Translations under genes and position numbers: made by a program
Part shown: positions 16,194-25,337 of the stretch, piece by piece
Numbering within the stretch: the stretch's first letter is position 1
How the letters are laid out: each line of letters begins with the position of its first letter
Assembly: GCA_965243185.1 (NCBI GenBank)
Contig: OZ251531.1
Coordinates: forward strand, 3,100,001-3,164,000
Length of the DNA stretch: 64,000 nt
Direction of reading: 5' to 3'
Origin: CBDBCU01 sp965243185
Lineage (GTDB): Bacteria; Chloroflexota; Dehalococcoidia; Lucifugimonadales; UBA3495
Notes under the pieces: generated by a model
The model's input: only the letters and a program-made list of their open reading frames with translations
Told to the model about the DNA's origin: nothing
The model's database searches: none

Positions 16194-17699
16194 TTATCGC
16201 CGGGATGCGGGCTGGGGAGGTAAGGGTTCAGGTAGCCTCGGCGATTGGCTACCAATGACACTCTCGAAAGGGTCTATCTGGAACCGGTCTTTGCAGGTTT
16301 GATAAAGGATTGCCCACCTGGGGACATCGCCGGCCACGCCGGTAACCGCTTGAACTTCCAGAAAATTCTCGCGCATTTCCACAGCCCCGGCGTGAACTTC
16401 ACGCTCTGCCTCTCCCCAAACATCCTCGGGCGGTAAGCCGCCAAGATGTATCAGAACTTTGTGGAAGGGATCAGTAACTAGGATATGACCATACAAGGTC
16501 ACGCTGCCGCCGCTGCCAAAATCAGCGCCGCGATGAACCCAAGCGTGAAACTCTTGGCATACCTCCTCAGCAAAAACGTCGCCTACGACATACCCCTCAG
16601 CAGAAAAAGCAGTTGCCGGCGTAGATTCCACCGGCAAGGTCGCTGATTCTGAAAGCGACTCTGACATAGCCGTTGGCTCAGTGTCCTCCGTGTTAGGCCG
16701 TTCCGACGCGTCCGAAGCGGAGCGACACGTGGGTGCCGTGTTGTTTCCATCCCAAGCGCCACGCCTATAAAACGACCGATACGGCTTAATCGGATCAGGA
16801 ATAGTGGTTGTGCTGGTAGGGTTAGGGCTGATGGCTAGGCTTGCAATGCTTTCGGTAACCAGTCGGGATACGGACTCCCGGTCATTTTCTCGCGCCCGCT
16901 TAACCAACGAACTGTCGCTGGTAAGGAAAAAGACTTGAAACAGGTCGGCGCTACTTTCCGTTTCCTGATAGACGGATTTAGTAACAGCGCAGAGGTTAGC
17001 ATCGGATTCCCCAACGTCCTCCGCCACAAGAACGTAATAGTTATGCGTTTCAGGAAACAAACTCGAGGCCACAACCTCGTAAGCAGGCATACTCCCCGGC
17101 GCATCCCAATTCGACAAATCTGCCTCCAGGGCAGCGACTGAGGGGAAACGTTTGTCTATGTGGCGGCTGTCTTGTTCGAGGCTTACCGAACCCCAATGAC
17201 TGGAGTAGTGTTCAGAAAACTTGCGGTCGCAAGGTATGCTAAATCCTGAGGAGTTGGGTTCCTCAAAACAAGAGGCCGAGTCCGCTTGACTGCGGTCGGT
17301 AAAGAAAGAGCCTCTCACTCTTTCCTCATTTCGTTCCTGATACTCGCTAACGGCGATGGCATAGACATCGCCATCGGAACCGGCGATTTCAGCCGGCACG
17401 TAGGCATAGAAAAGATCATTGCGGTCTTGGCTGTGGTCAAAAATGGTATGCGCCGGTTCCGCAGTTTCGCCAACCGCTTGGCGGGACGCCGAAGTCCCGT
17501 TATCCTCTTGCCCGGAATCAGGAGAGGCTATCGCAGTTATAATTACGAGAAGGATAAAGAGGCCAAGCAACCCCCCGCAACCGATGCCACCCCACTTGAG
17601 GAATGGCCTTTTGCCTCTACTGCTCTGACCTTGTTGGTCTAACCCGGTACCGGGGCTATCTGCTGCTGCCGCACCGCCGCCCTGCTGGCAATATGGCAT
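16194..17699 (-). CDS. Membrane-anchored hypothetical protein
   Basis: 501 residues. A short cytoplasmic N-terminus (MPYCQQGGG, reminiscent of a decayed zinc-ribbon start) precedes one transmembrane helix (CGGLLGLFILLVIITAIA, residues about 41-58). A long Ser/Glu-rich extracytoplasmic part follows. Two structured regions are separated by a linker rich in Ser, Thr and Glu around residues 310-350. The ATG at 17699 is chosen because GGAGGT sits 6 nt upstream; the TTG at 17717 contains that site. Codon use is more AT-rich than neighbours. No family recognised. Confidence 0.6.
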   Translation of the reverse strand: MPYCQQGGGAAAADSPGTGLDQQGQSSRGKRPFLKWGGIGCGGLLGLFILLVIITAIASPDSGQEDNGTSASRQAVGETAEPAHTIFDHSQDRNDLFYAYVPAEIAGSDGDVYAIAVSEYQERNEERVRGSFFTDRSQADSASCFEEPNSSGFSIPCDRKFSEHYSSHWGSVSLEQDSRHIDKRFPSVAALEADLSNWDAPGSMPAYEVVASSLFPETHNYYVLVAEDVGESDANLCAVTKSVYQETESSADLFQVFFLTSDSSLVKRARENDRESVSRLVTESIASLAISPNPTSTTTIPDPIKPYRSFYRRGAWDGNNTAPTCRSASDASERPNTEDTEPTAMSESLSESATLPVESTPATAFSAEGYVVGDVFAEEVCQEFHAWVHRGADFGSGGSVTLYGHILVTDPFHKVLIHLGGLPPEDVWGEAEREVHAGAVEMRENFLEVQAVTGVAGDVPRWAILYQTCKDRFQIDPFESVIGSQSPRLPEPLPPQPASRR

Positions 17700-17749
17700 A
17701 ATCTGACCTCCATTCAACTACTGGACTCACTCCAGGATCGTTCTACGGC

Positions 17750-17758
17750 ATTGTAGCA
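17750..17758 (-). promoter_or_regulatory. Extended -10 promoter
   Basis: Minus-strand TGCTACAAT about 50 bp above the 17699 start. The same nonamer occurs at 25294-25302 and, on the + strand, 19115-19123. No convincing -35 box. Confidence 0.55.
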
Positions 17759-17792
17759 TACTTTCGCGAAGCCAGAGATTGCTTGCTACCCC

Positions 17793-18932
17793 TTACCGCC
17801 CCACCCGCCACAGCCGTATCGCCCGTTCCGCCGCCCCCTCCAGTAGTTCCTCCGTCCGCGCCAAACTCTGCTCAAAAGTCATCGGACGGTCGGCGATACA
17901 AGCCACCGCCGCAATCCCGTGCTGATACAACTCCTCATACCCCTCGCCCAAACTGCCCGCCAGGATAATCGTTGGTACCCCATAGACCGCCGCCTTGCGC
18001 GCCACCCCCACCGGCGATTTGTCATAGACCGTTGACCCATCCGCCCGCCCCTCGCCGGTTATCACCAAATCGGCGTCCCGGACCTGCTCCTCGAAGTTCA
18101 ACGCTTGGCAAACCAAATCAATCCCCGACCGCAGCGTAGCCCCGGCAAAGGCCAGCAATCCCGCCCCCAACCCGCCGGCCGCCCCGGCTCCGGGGTACTC
18201 CCCCTGCAAAAAATCCATCCCCACCGCCCGCTGCGCTACCCGGGCAAAGTTAGCCAAAGCCGCGTCCAGTTCCGCCACTACTTCCGGGGACGCCCCCTTT
18301 TGCGGCCCGTACACCGCCGCCGCCCCCTCCGGCCCGCACAAGGGATTGGTAACATCCGTAGCCCCGATAATTTCCGCTTGCTCCAGCCCCGGATGCCGCC
18401 CGCTCAAGTCAATCGCTTCCAACCGGGCCAAGGCCGCCCCGCCCGGCGGCAAAACCTTCCCTTGCCCGTCCCGAAATTGCACCCCCAAGGCCGCCGCCAT
18501 TCCCGTCCCGGCGTCATTAGTCGCGCTCCCCCCCAAGCCCACAATAATCCGGGTGTAGCCCCGTTCCAGAGCCTCCCGGATAATCTCCCCGGTGCCTTGC
18601 GTCGTAGCGGTGCGCGGATTGCGACTTTGCGGCGGCAGCAAGGCCAACCCGGAGGCTTGCGCCATCTCCACCACCGCCGTTTGCCCGTCGCCCATTACGC
18701 CCCACGCCGCTTCCACCACCAACCCCAGCGGCCCGGTAACGATACTGCGGAAAATCTCGCCCCCGCTGCTGCCGGTCAAGGCTTCCAGCGTCCCATCGCC
18801 CCCGTCCGCTACCGGTACCAATGCCGTCTCCGCCGCCGGTTCCGCCCGCCGCACGCCCCGCTCAATGGCTTGCGCCGCCGTCAACGCCGCCACGCTGCCC
18901 TTAAAACTCTGCGGCGCAATTACTATTTTCAT
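17793..18932 (-). CDS. glxK: Glycerate kinase, GlxK/GarK type
   Basis: 379 residues, full length for the type I glycerate kinase family, which phosphorylates D-glycerate (usually to 2-phosphoglycerate) with ATP. MKIVIAPQSFKGS at the start, VADGGDGTLEAL, VGLGGSATNDAGTGMAAALG (residues about 131-150) and DLVITGEGRADGSTVYDKSP (residues about 285-304) are family landmarks. GAGGAGGAG precedes the ATG. It is cytosolic and transcribed alone, and would feed photorespiratory-type or sugar-acid breakdown products into glycolysis. Confidence 0.92.
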   Translation of the reverse strand: MKIVIAPQSFKGSVAALTAAQAIERGVRRAEPAAETALVPVADGGDGTLEALTGSSGGEIFRSIVTGPLGLVVEAAWGVMGDGQTAVVEMAQASGLALLPPQSRNPRTATTQGTGEIIREALERGYTRIIVGLGGSATNDAGTGMAAALGVQFRDGQGKVLPPGGAALARLEAIDLSGRHPGLEQAEIIGATDVTNPLCGPEGAAAVYGPQKGASPEVVAELDAALANFARVAQRAVGMDFLQGEYPGAGAAGGLGAGLLAFAGATLRSGIDLVCQALNFEEQVRDADLVITGEGRADGSTVYDKSPVGVARKAAVYGVPTIILAGSLGEGYEELYQHGIAAVACIADRPMTFEQSLARTEELLEGAAERAIRLWRVGR

Positions 18933-18973
18933 CCCCCGCTCCTCCTCTTTCCGGGCTGTTGCCTATAGCCCCG

Positions 18974-19041
18974 GTCATTCCCACGAAAGTGGGAATCCAG
19001 AGTCCCCGACCTTGCCGGATTCCCGTTTTCACGGGAATGAC
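18974..19041. repeat. Pair of palindromic repeat units in inverted orientation
   Basis: 18974-19001 is the GTCATTCCCACGAAAGTGGG-type unit. 19017-19041 is a reverse-orientation relative with CCCGT/ACGGG arms. They lie between the divergent glycerate kinase and M20 genes. Relatives occur at 10521, 50611, 50853 and 52112. Confidence 0.8.
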
Positions 19042-19114
19042 GGTATGCAAGTCTCCAAATGCAATAGCCCCGTCTCCTCCTCTTTCCTGAACTGTATCCA
19101 TTTTAACCCCAATC

Positions 19115-19123
19115 TGCTACAAT
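19115..19123 (+). promoter_or_regulatory. Extended -10 promoter of the M20 pair
   Basis: TGCTACAAT, 41 bp above the first M20 start, with a weak TATCCA at the -35 position. Confidence 0.55.
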
Positions 19124-19163
19124 CGGAAATCACCAGAGCATTCACCCGCAAGGAGCTGCCGCT

Positions 19164-20498
19164 ATGCCCTCCCGCGACGAACTGAAAAGCCAGGTCTTTG
19201 CCGCCATCGACGCCCGGGCCGACGAAATTATCACCCTGTCCCAAACAATCCTACGCCAACCGGAACCGGGCTACCGGGAGTTCAAGACCGCCCAACTGGT
19301 CACCGGCAAACTGGCGGAGCTGGGCATTCCCTTCCGCGCCGGCTTGGGACTGACCGGCGTCCGTGCCGACCTCCTCGGCGGCTCTGCCGGCCCCACGATG
19401 GCATTGCTCGGCGAACTCGATTCCCTTATCGTCAGCGAACACCCCCACGCCGACCCGGACACCGGCGCCGCCCACGCCTGCGGCCACCACTGCCAGATTG
19501 GAATGCTCCTCGGCGCCGCCATCGGCTTGAACCAGCCCCAAATCCTGGCCAACCTCAGCGGCCGCATCGCCCTGATTGCCGTCCCCGCCGAGGAATATAT
19601 TGAAATCGAATACCGGGACGAACTGCGCCGCCAGGGCAAAATCGAGTTCCTCGGCGGCAAGCCCGAACTGGTCAAACTCGGCGAATTCGACGATGTGAAC
19701 CTGGCAATGATGATTCACACCACCAGCACCACCGAGGAAGGCCAGCTCTGCATCAGCGGCACCAACAACGGCACCCTCGCCAAGAAAATCCGCTTTATCG
19801 GCAAGGGTTCCCACGCCGGCGGCTCGCCCCATCTCGGCATCAACGCCCTCAATGCCGCCAGTCTGGCCCTCAGCGCCATCCACTACAACCGGGAAACCTT
19901 TAAGGATGCCGACACCGTCCGCGTCCATCCCATCATCACCAAAGGCGGCGAAGCGGTCAGCGCCGTCCCCGCCGATGTGCGGATGGAAACCTTTGTCCGC
20001 GGCCGCAGCATCGACGCCATTATGGACGCCAACGCCAAGGTTGACCGGGCGATCCGCGCCGGAGCGATGGCGGTGGGCGCGCAAGTGCAAATCCAGACCA
20101 TCCCCGGCTACTTGCCCTTGACCCAGAACTCCCAAATGAATGAAATCTTTGCGCCTAATGCTGCCGTCCAGGTCGGCGCGGCCAATGTGGGCAGCGTCAG
20201 CCACCGCACCGGCTCCACCGATATGGGCGATCTCAGCCAACTGATGCCGGCCATCCATCCCTATGTCGGCGGCGCCGTCGGCTTGGGCCATGGCGCCGAT
20301 TATGTAGTGCAGGATTATCAACTGGCGGTAATCAAGGCGGCCAAGGCGATGGCGGCCACCGTGGTGGATTTGCTTGCCGATGGCGCGCAATTGGGCGGCC
20401 AAGTCGTTGCCCAGCACCGCCCGGAAATGACCCGCCCCGAATACCTGAAGTTTATGCGCTCCCTGGCCCGGGAGGAGACCTTTGCGGCGGAGGTTTAA
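19164..20498 (+). CDS. M20-family amidohydrolase, paralogue 1
   Basis: 444 residues of an M20D-type metallopeptidase/amidohydrolase, the group that includes aminobenzoyl-glutamate and N-acyl-amino-acid hydrolases. GELDSLIVSEHPHAD and HACGHHCQIG (residues about 102-111) form the first metal site. AVPAEEYIE supplies the catalytic Glu pair. KGSHAGGSPHLGINALNAA belongs to the dimerisation domain, and GSTDMGDLSQLMP is a late metal ligand region. The classical HACGHDxH motif reads HACGHHCQ here. It is cytosolic with no signal peptide. The paralogous gene follows after 6 nt. Confidence 0.88.
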   Translation: MPSRDELKSQVFAAIDARADEIITLSQTILRQPEPGYREFKTAQLVTGKLAELGIPFRAGLGLTGVRADLLGGSAGPTMALLGELDSLIVSEHPHADPDTGAAHACGHHCQIGMLLGAAIGLNQPQILANLSGRIALIAVPAEEYIEIEYRDELRRQGKIEFLGGKPELVKLGEFDDVNLAMMIHTTSTTEEGQLCISGTNNGTLAKKIRFIGKGSHAGGSPHLGINALNAASLALSAIHYNRETFKDADTVRVHPIITKGGEAVSAVPADVRMETFVRGRSIDAIMDANAKVDRAIRAGAMAVGAQVQIQTIPGYLPLTQNSQMNEIFAPNAAVQVGAANVGSVSHRTGSTDMGDLSQLMPAIHPYVGGAVGLGHGADYVVQDYQLAVIKAAKAMAATVVDLLADGAQLGGQVVAQHRPEMTRPEYLKFMRSLAREETFAAEV

Positions 20499-20504
20499 CC
20501 GGTT

Positions 20505-21854
20505 ATGTTGTCCCGGCAGGAACTGAAACAGCGCGCCTGCGCCGCCATCGACCGGCGCAAAGCCGATATTGTCGGCGTATCCCGGCAAATCCTCCATCAC
20601 CCGGAACCCGGGTTCCGCGAAGTCAAAACCGCTCAACTGGTTGCCGACCAGTTCGCCGCATTGGGTATCCCTTACCGCTCCGGCTTGGCTCTAACCGGCG
20701 TCAAGGGACGCATTCCCGGGGGCTGCGGCCCCGGCCCCCGCCTGGCTCTGATTGGCGAACTCGACTCCCTGATTGTCAACGAACATCCCCACGCCGCCGC
20801 GGACACCGGCGCCGCCCACGCCTGCGGTCACCACTGCCAGATTGGGATGATGCTCGGCGCGACTCTGGCCCTGACCCAGCCCGAAATCCTAGCTCAACTT
20901 TCCGGTGAACTGGTGCCTTTCGCCGTCCCCGCCGAGGAATTCATCGAAGTAGCCCACCGCCTCCAACTGCGGGCTGATAAAAAACTCGAGTTTATGGGCG
21001 GCAAGCAGGAGCTGATTCGCTTGGGGGAGTTCGATGATGTGGACTTGGCGATGATGTGCCATACTGCCAGCGATATGGGTGACCATCAGTTTGCCGTAGG
21101 CGGCACCAGCAACGGCCATGTCGTCAAATATGTCCAGTTTATCGGCAAGGGCGCCCACGCCGGCAGCGCGCCCCATCTCGGCGTCAACGCCCTCAACGCC
21201 GCCTCCTTTGCCTTGCAAGCCATCCACAACAACCGGGAGGCTTTCCGCGGCGAGGATACCGTCCGCATCCATGGCATAATGACCAAAGGGGGCGAAGCGG
21301 TCAACGCCGTCCCCGCCGATGTGCGGCTGGAGTGGCGCGTCCGTTCCGCCAGCCCCAAAGCCGTCGTCAAAAACTCCGCCATCGTTGACCGCTGCTTTAA
21401 GGCCGGAGCCTTGGCTGTTGGCGCGGCCGTCAAAATAACCAACATTCCCGGCTACCTGCCGATGAAACACGATACTCATTTGCAGGAACTCTTTCGCCGG
21501 AACGCCGTTGCCCTCTTGGGGGAAAACCGCACCCTGGTCATCCCCGGCCGCCGCAACCGCGGCGGCTCTACTGATATGGGCGACCTCAGCCATCTGATGC
21601 CGGCCTGCCATCCCTACACCGCCGGCGCTACCGGTTCCGGCCACAGCAAAGATTACCTGATTACCGACTATGATGCGGCGGTAGTCAACCCGGCCAAAAT
21701 TATGGCAATGGTCGCCATCGACCTCTTGGCTGACAATGCCGCCAAAGCCAAAGAAATCACCCAAGCCCACCGACCGGCAATGAAAAAAGACGCCTACCTC
21801 CGTTTCCAACGGGAGCAGGCCGCCGTAGTGGAATATGATGGGGCCAGGGTATAA
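20505..21854 (+). CDS. M20-family amidohydrolase, paralogue 2
   Basis: 449 residues, colinear with the preceding gene: EHPHAAADTGAAHACGHHC, AVPAEEFIEV, GKGAHAGSAPHLGVNALNAA and GSTDMGDLSHLMP. The pair arose by tandem duplication and has diverged, mainly in the dimerisation domain and at the C-terminus. Both could form one enzyme with two subunits, as AbgA/AbgB do, or serve different substrates. The start is an ATG at 20505, close behind the previous stop. Confidence 0.88.
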   Translation: MLSRQELKQRACAAIDRRKADIVGVSRQILHHPEPGFREVKTAQLVADQFAALGIPYRSGLALTGVKGRIPGGCGPGPRLALIGELDSLIVNEHPHAAADTGAAHACGHHCQIGMMLGATLALTQPEILAQLSGELVPFAVPAEEFIEVAHRLQLRADKKLEFMGGKQELIRLGEFDDVDLAMMCHTASDMGDHQFAVGGTSNGHVVKYVQFIGKGAHAGSAPHLGVNALNAASFALQAIHNNREAFRGEDTVRIHGIMTKGGEAVNAVPADVRLEWRVRSASPKAVVKNSAIVDRCFKAGALAVGAAVKITNIPGYLPMKHDTHLQELFRRNAVALLGENRTLVIPGRRNRGGSTDMGDLSHLMPACHPYTAGATGSGHSKDYLITDYDAAVVNPAKIMAMVAIDLLADNAAKAKEITQAHRPAMKKDAYLRFQREQAAVVEYDGARV

Positions 21855-21916
21855 TCCGGGCTGTCTGATTCAAAAGTTGCAACCCTTGTCATCATCCCTG
21901 CTTTCGAGAGAGATTT

Positions 21917-22069
21917 ATGACTAACTCTCCCTTTAGCCCGGCCCATCAACTGCGTCAGGACGCGCCGGAAATCCGGAAGCCGCATTATTCCGTTCCACCC
22001 CGGCAGTGGGTTAAGGCTACGGATTGCCGCCCCGCTCCCACTCTGGACAAAAACAAAGAGGCTAGATAA
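21917..22069 (+). CDS. Possible 50-residue protein
   Basis: A short frame with a purine-rich GAGAGAGA site before its ATG. The product is basic and Pro-rich (MTNSPFSPAHQLRQDAPEIR at the start), with no membrane segment. It precedes the 22116 gene by 46 nt. No homologue recognised; it could be noise. Confidence 0.3.
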   Translation: MTNSPFSPAHQLRQDAPEIRKPHYSVPPRQWVKATDCRPAPTLDKNKEAR

Positions 22070-22115
22070 AATAGCCAAACCAAGAAACCTTCCAAACACC
22101 GAAGGTATAATCCCA

Positions 22116-22745
22116 ATGACCATCAATAACGACACCACCTTTATCGACTGGTTGACAAAAGCCAGCGTTGCCGGATTCAAAGATGGCGGCAAACCCAGTC
22201 CGGAAATCGAGTGCGTCATGTTCGCCAACGCGATGTCGATACCCCTAAGGAGGGTGCAACCGGACTTCCATACCCTCATCGAGATCTACCTCTTGGCCCG
22301 TGGCTACGCCATGTCCGGAACCGTAGGAAAGAAAAGGTCCGAAATAGACCTCAACCACTGGTACGGTCAAGTCCTACGGGCTTGGAGCAACGACCGTCAA
22401 ATCCATCTCGAAGCCAACGAGACCCGGACGTACACCTTGGAGGAAAGCATACTCCTCAAAGAACTGATCGCCGAAGCATTCCGCTACGGCAAGCGGTTCT
22501 ATAACCAACCATATCTCACCGAGCCCGACTACGCCGAGCTTGCCAGCGAATACTTGGCCCGGGCCAAAGGTTACGTGCCACCGCATACCCTGGTCCTAGA
22601 TGCCTACTTTGACGCCCGAGCTCATATCATCAACCAAGAAGTGAACGAACAGTCCGAACATAACGAACCGTTCGACCACATTGAGCTTTCTCGCGTAACC
22701 GCAATCGAGCAATATCTCAATATGCGAGCAAAACACCGCAAATAG
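22116..22745 (+). CDS. Hypothetical soluble protein
   Basis: 209 residues, mostly helical and acidic, not recognised. Segments such as LEESILLKELIAEAFRYGKR and LTEPDYAELASEYLARAKGY look like helical hairpins. The C-terminus has a run of Glu/His/Asn before RVTAIEQYLNMRAKHRK. Codon use includes many A/T-ending codons, unlike the flanking M20 and kinase genes, which suggests an accessory gene. No partner is evident. Confidence 0.55.
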   Translation: MTINNDTTFIDWLTKASVAGFKDGGKPSPEIECVMFANAMSIPLRRVQPDFHTLIEIYLLARGYAMSGTVGKKRSEIDLNHWYGQVLRAWSNDRQIHLEANETRTYTLEESILLKELIAEAFRYGKRFYNQPYLTEPDYAELASEYLARAKGYVPPHTLVLDAYFDARAHIINQEVNEQSEHNEPFDHIELSRVTAIEQYLNMRAKHRK

Positions 22746-22791
22746 GTGCCGATGCCCCATAACAACACCGTCGACACCTAGGAACAAACCC

Positions 22792-23415
22792 CTAACTCCC
22801 GGGCATCCCCCCAACCACCAACTGCATCACCGCCCCGGCCGCCAGTGGAACCCACAAATTGTCATCCCCCGGCAAGGGCAACAGCTCCACTAACCCGGCT
22901 GTTACCGCTCCCGCCGCAAAACCCCAATGCCATGGCATAAACCCGACCCCGACCAGTATCCCCGCCGCCAGCAGTGATACCGTTATAAATGCCAAAGTCC
23001 CGGCCGGCGATTTCCCAAAGACCCGCGGCCCCGGCATCGGCTGCCCCACTAACGCCGCCGCCGGGTCGCCCCAAGCCAGAAACAACAGAGCGGCTACGGC
23101 TATTTCACGGTCAAAGATCAGAAAGGCCGCCACCGCCGCCAGCAGCAGCCAGGTCGCCCCGGTAACCCGGCTATCCTCGCTGCTTTTCAGCAGCGGCCGC
23201 AGCCACCGCATAAACAGCCGGTTCAACCCGGCTACCCGGAACCGCGCCAAATCCAACGCCAGACTGCCCGCCGCCAAAATCCCCAAGCCAATCACCAATT
23301 CCGGCATTGGCGCAAAAATGCCGGCAATCGGCGCCGCCGACCCGGCCAAGGCGTGAAAAATCCGCCGGGGCAGCGGTGGCCCGGCGGATTGATTAGCGTC
23401 CATTGGCGATGCCAT
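22792..23415 (-). CDS. CTP-dependent polyprenol/phytol kinase-like membrane protein
   Basis: 207 residues with about six membrane helices. WGDPAAALVG (residues about 117-126) and RVFGKSPAGTLAFI (about 133-146) are the signature of the SEC59/DGK1/VTE5 group, which phosphorylate dolichol, phytol or diacylglycerol using CTP. In bacteria these proteins are thought to recycle isoprenoid alcohols. The cytoplasmic N-terminus is Pro-rich. It is 29 nt downstream of the lipoprotein gene on the same strand. Confidence 0.8.
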   Translation of the reverse strand: MASPMDANQSAGPPLPRRIFHALAGSAAPIAGIFAPMPELVIGLGILAAGSLALDLARFRVAGLNRLFMRWLRPLLKSSEDSRVTGATWLLLAAVAAFLIFDREIAVAALLFLAWGDPAAALVGQPMPGPRVFGKSPAGTLAFITVSLLAAGILVGVGFMPWHWGFAAGAVTAGLVELLPLPGDDNLWVPLAAGAVMQLVVGGMPGS

Positions 23416-23444
23416 AGCCTTGCCTGGCGGGACGGCTTAAATCC

Positions 23445-24065
23445 CTAAAACTCGATGCTCAAAGAATCCCCGGCCCGCCAGCGCAGTTCCCGGATTTCCG
23501 TATCCTGCGGCACCTCGAAAATCATCCAACCGTCAATCCCGAAACCCTTTTGCAAGTCAAAGGCCCGGTCGCTGCCATCGGTAAAAGTAGCATTCCACAG
23601 AAAGCACAAGTCGTTGGGCTGCTCAATGGGGCAGCGGGCCGTCCGCAGCTGATCCACCCGTTCCGGCGCGTCCGTTTCCTCCGCCCGGTCATTCACATCC
23701 ACCGGGAAATACTTGCCCTGAAAGAAATCCCGCAACTCCACCGCCTTTTCGTCAATGCTGACGATGGCGCTGGTCGCCCGGTGGTTCTGCACCTTGACCC
23801 GCAGCAGCACAAATTCCTGCTCCGGTTCCAACGGCGTCATGCGGTAATGCCGCGGCGTCGCGTCCCCGGTAGCCGGCAGCACATACACCAACTCCGGCGC
23901 CCGTTCCATCGCCGCCACGCTCACGTGCAGCGTCCGCCCCACATAAAACTTGCCCACCGCCGGCGAAACCTCCGCGCAAGCCGCCGCCGTCAGCAGTGCT
24001 AAAGCCAGTACCAAAACCGCCAGAATGGAACGCCCGGAGTAGAGAAAAGCAATGATTCCGTTCAT
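23445..24065 (-). CDS. Lipoprotein of unknown function
   Basis: 206 residues. A hydrophobic helix ends in LLTAAAC, a lipobox with the modified Cys near residue 30. The mature part has a beta-sandwich look (LLRVKVQNHRA, then VELRDFFQGKYFPVDV), resembling DUF4352-type extracytoplasmic domains that carry a conserved R/K-V-x-N strand. It starts 7 nt after the cysteine desulfurase stop and is probably co-transcribed. Exact role unknown. Confidence 0.65.
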   Translation of the reverse strand: MNGIIAFLYSGRSILAVLVLALALLTAAACAEVSPAVGKFYVGRTLHVSVAAMERAPELVYVLPATGDATPRHYRMTPLEPEQEFVLLRVKVQNHRATSAIVSIDEKAVELRDFFQGKYFPVDVNDRAEETDAPERVDQLRTARCPIEQPNDLCFLWNATFTDGSDRAFDLQKGFGIDGWMIFEVPQDTEIRELRWRAGDSLSIEF

Positions 24066-24072
24066 ACCGCCT

Positions 24073-25266
24073 TTAAGAACCTGCCGTAGTAAGGGTAGGC
24101 ATCGCCCGCAGCCGCGGCACCAAATCCGCCAACGCCGTCAGCAGCCAATCCACTTCGGCGGCGGTGTTGCCCTTGCCCAAGGTAATCCGCAAGCTGCTGC
24201 GCGCCAATTCCGCCGTCTGCCCCAAAGCCAGCAGCACATGGGACGGCTCCAGCGACCCGGAACTGCACGCGCTCCCGCTCGACGCCGCAATCCCTTTCAT
24301 ATCCAGCCCCAAAAGGATGGACTCGCCCTCGACGCCCGGGAAAGAAAAATTAACATTGTTGGGCAAGCGTTGGGTAGGATGCCCATTCAACGCCGTATCC
24401 GGGATATTCTCGGCCGCCCAGTGAATAATCTTGTCCCGCAAAGCGGCGCAATGGGCTGATGCCGGTTCCCGGCCGGCATCCGCCAACTCCAGAGCCACCG
24501 CCAAGCCGACGATGCCGGCAATGTTTTCCGTCCCGGAACGCCTTTCCCGTTCCTGCCCGCCGCCCAAGAGCAGGGGCAGGTAGGGCGTCCCCCGCCGGAT
24601 ATACAACGCCCCGGTTCCCTTGGGCCCGTAAAACTTATGCCCCGACAGGCTGAGCATATCCACTCCCAGCCGCCGCACCTGCAAGTCCAGAAACCCAGCC
24701 GCCTGCACCCCGTCCGTGTGCATCACAATGGTACGGTCCAGTTCCTCGGCCCGCCGCCGCACCGCCGCCGCAATATCACCAATGGGGTTGATCGTGCCAA
24801 TCTCATTGTTGGCGTACATTATGGTAACCAGGGTTGTCCGGGGTGTAACGGCGTTATAAACCTGCTCCGGGTGGATCATCCCGAACTCGTCCACCGGCAG
24901 ATAGGTAACCTCGTACCCCCGATTTTCCAGATACTGGCAGGTGTGCAGGACGGCGTGATGTTCTACGCCCGAAGTAATGATGTGGTTCCCGGTTTCCTCC
25001 AAGGCGGTAGCTACCCCGTGAATGGCCGCATTATCCGCCTCGGTGCCGCCGCTGGTGAACACCACTTCGCTGCTGCGACAGCCCAACACCCCGGCAACCC
25101 GCTCCCGCGCATTGTCCAACGCATACCGGGCTTCCTGCCCGATGGTGTGGACGCTGGAGGGATTGCCGTACAGCTCAGTAAAGTAGGGCTGCATCGCCGC
25201 AAAGACCTGCGGGTCCGTGGGCGTAGTGCCGGCGTGGTCCAAGTAAATCAGCCCGGGCGATGTCAT
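24073..25266 (-). CDS. Cysteine desulfurase (NifS/IscS class)
   Basis: 397 residues from the ATG at 25266 (MTSPGLIYLDHAGTTPTD). Upstream in-frame residues are not family-like and lie above the promoter. It is a PLP enzyme that removes sulfur from cysteine for Fe-S cluster assembly. The Lys is in LSGHKFYGPKGTG (residues about 200-212), the PLP-contacting His in VEHHAVL, and the catalytic Cys in SSGSACSSGS (about residue 325) on a group I loop. No iscU or sufBC is adjacent. Confidence 0.92.
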   Translation of the reverse strand: MTSPGLIYLDHAGTTPTDPQVFAAMQPYFTELYGNPSSVHTIGQEARYALDNARERVAGVLGCRSSEVVFTSGGTEADNAAIHGVATALEETGNHIITSGVEHHAVLHTCQYLENRGYEVTYLPVDEFGMIHPEQVYNAVTPRTTLVTIMYANNEIGTINPIGDIAAAVRRRAEELDRTIVMHTDGVQAAGFLDLQVRRLGVDMLSLSGHKFYGPKGTGALYIRRGTPYLPLLLGGGQERERRSGTENIAGIVGLAVALELADAGREPASAHCAALRDKIIHWAAENIPDTALNGHPTQRLPNNVNFSFPGVEGESILLGLDMKGIAASSGSACSSGSLEPSHVLLALGQTAELARSSLRITLGKGNTAAEVDWLLTALADLVPRLRAMPTLTTAGS

Positions 25267-25293
25267 CAGCAACCTCGGATAATTCCTGCGGTC

Positions 25294-25302
25294 ATTGTAG
25301 CA
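25294..25302 (-). promoter_or_regulatory. Extended -10 promoter of the cysteine desulfurase
   Basis: Minus-strand TGCTACAAT, 27 bp above the ATG at 25266. It supports the shorter reading frame because the upstream start at 25350 would lie outside the transcript. Confidence 0.6.
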
Positions 25303-25337
25303 TAGCCCCGGCCCCGCCGGCGCAGAAATACTTTCTC

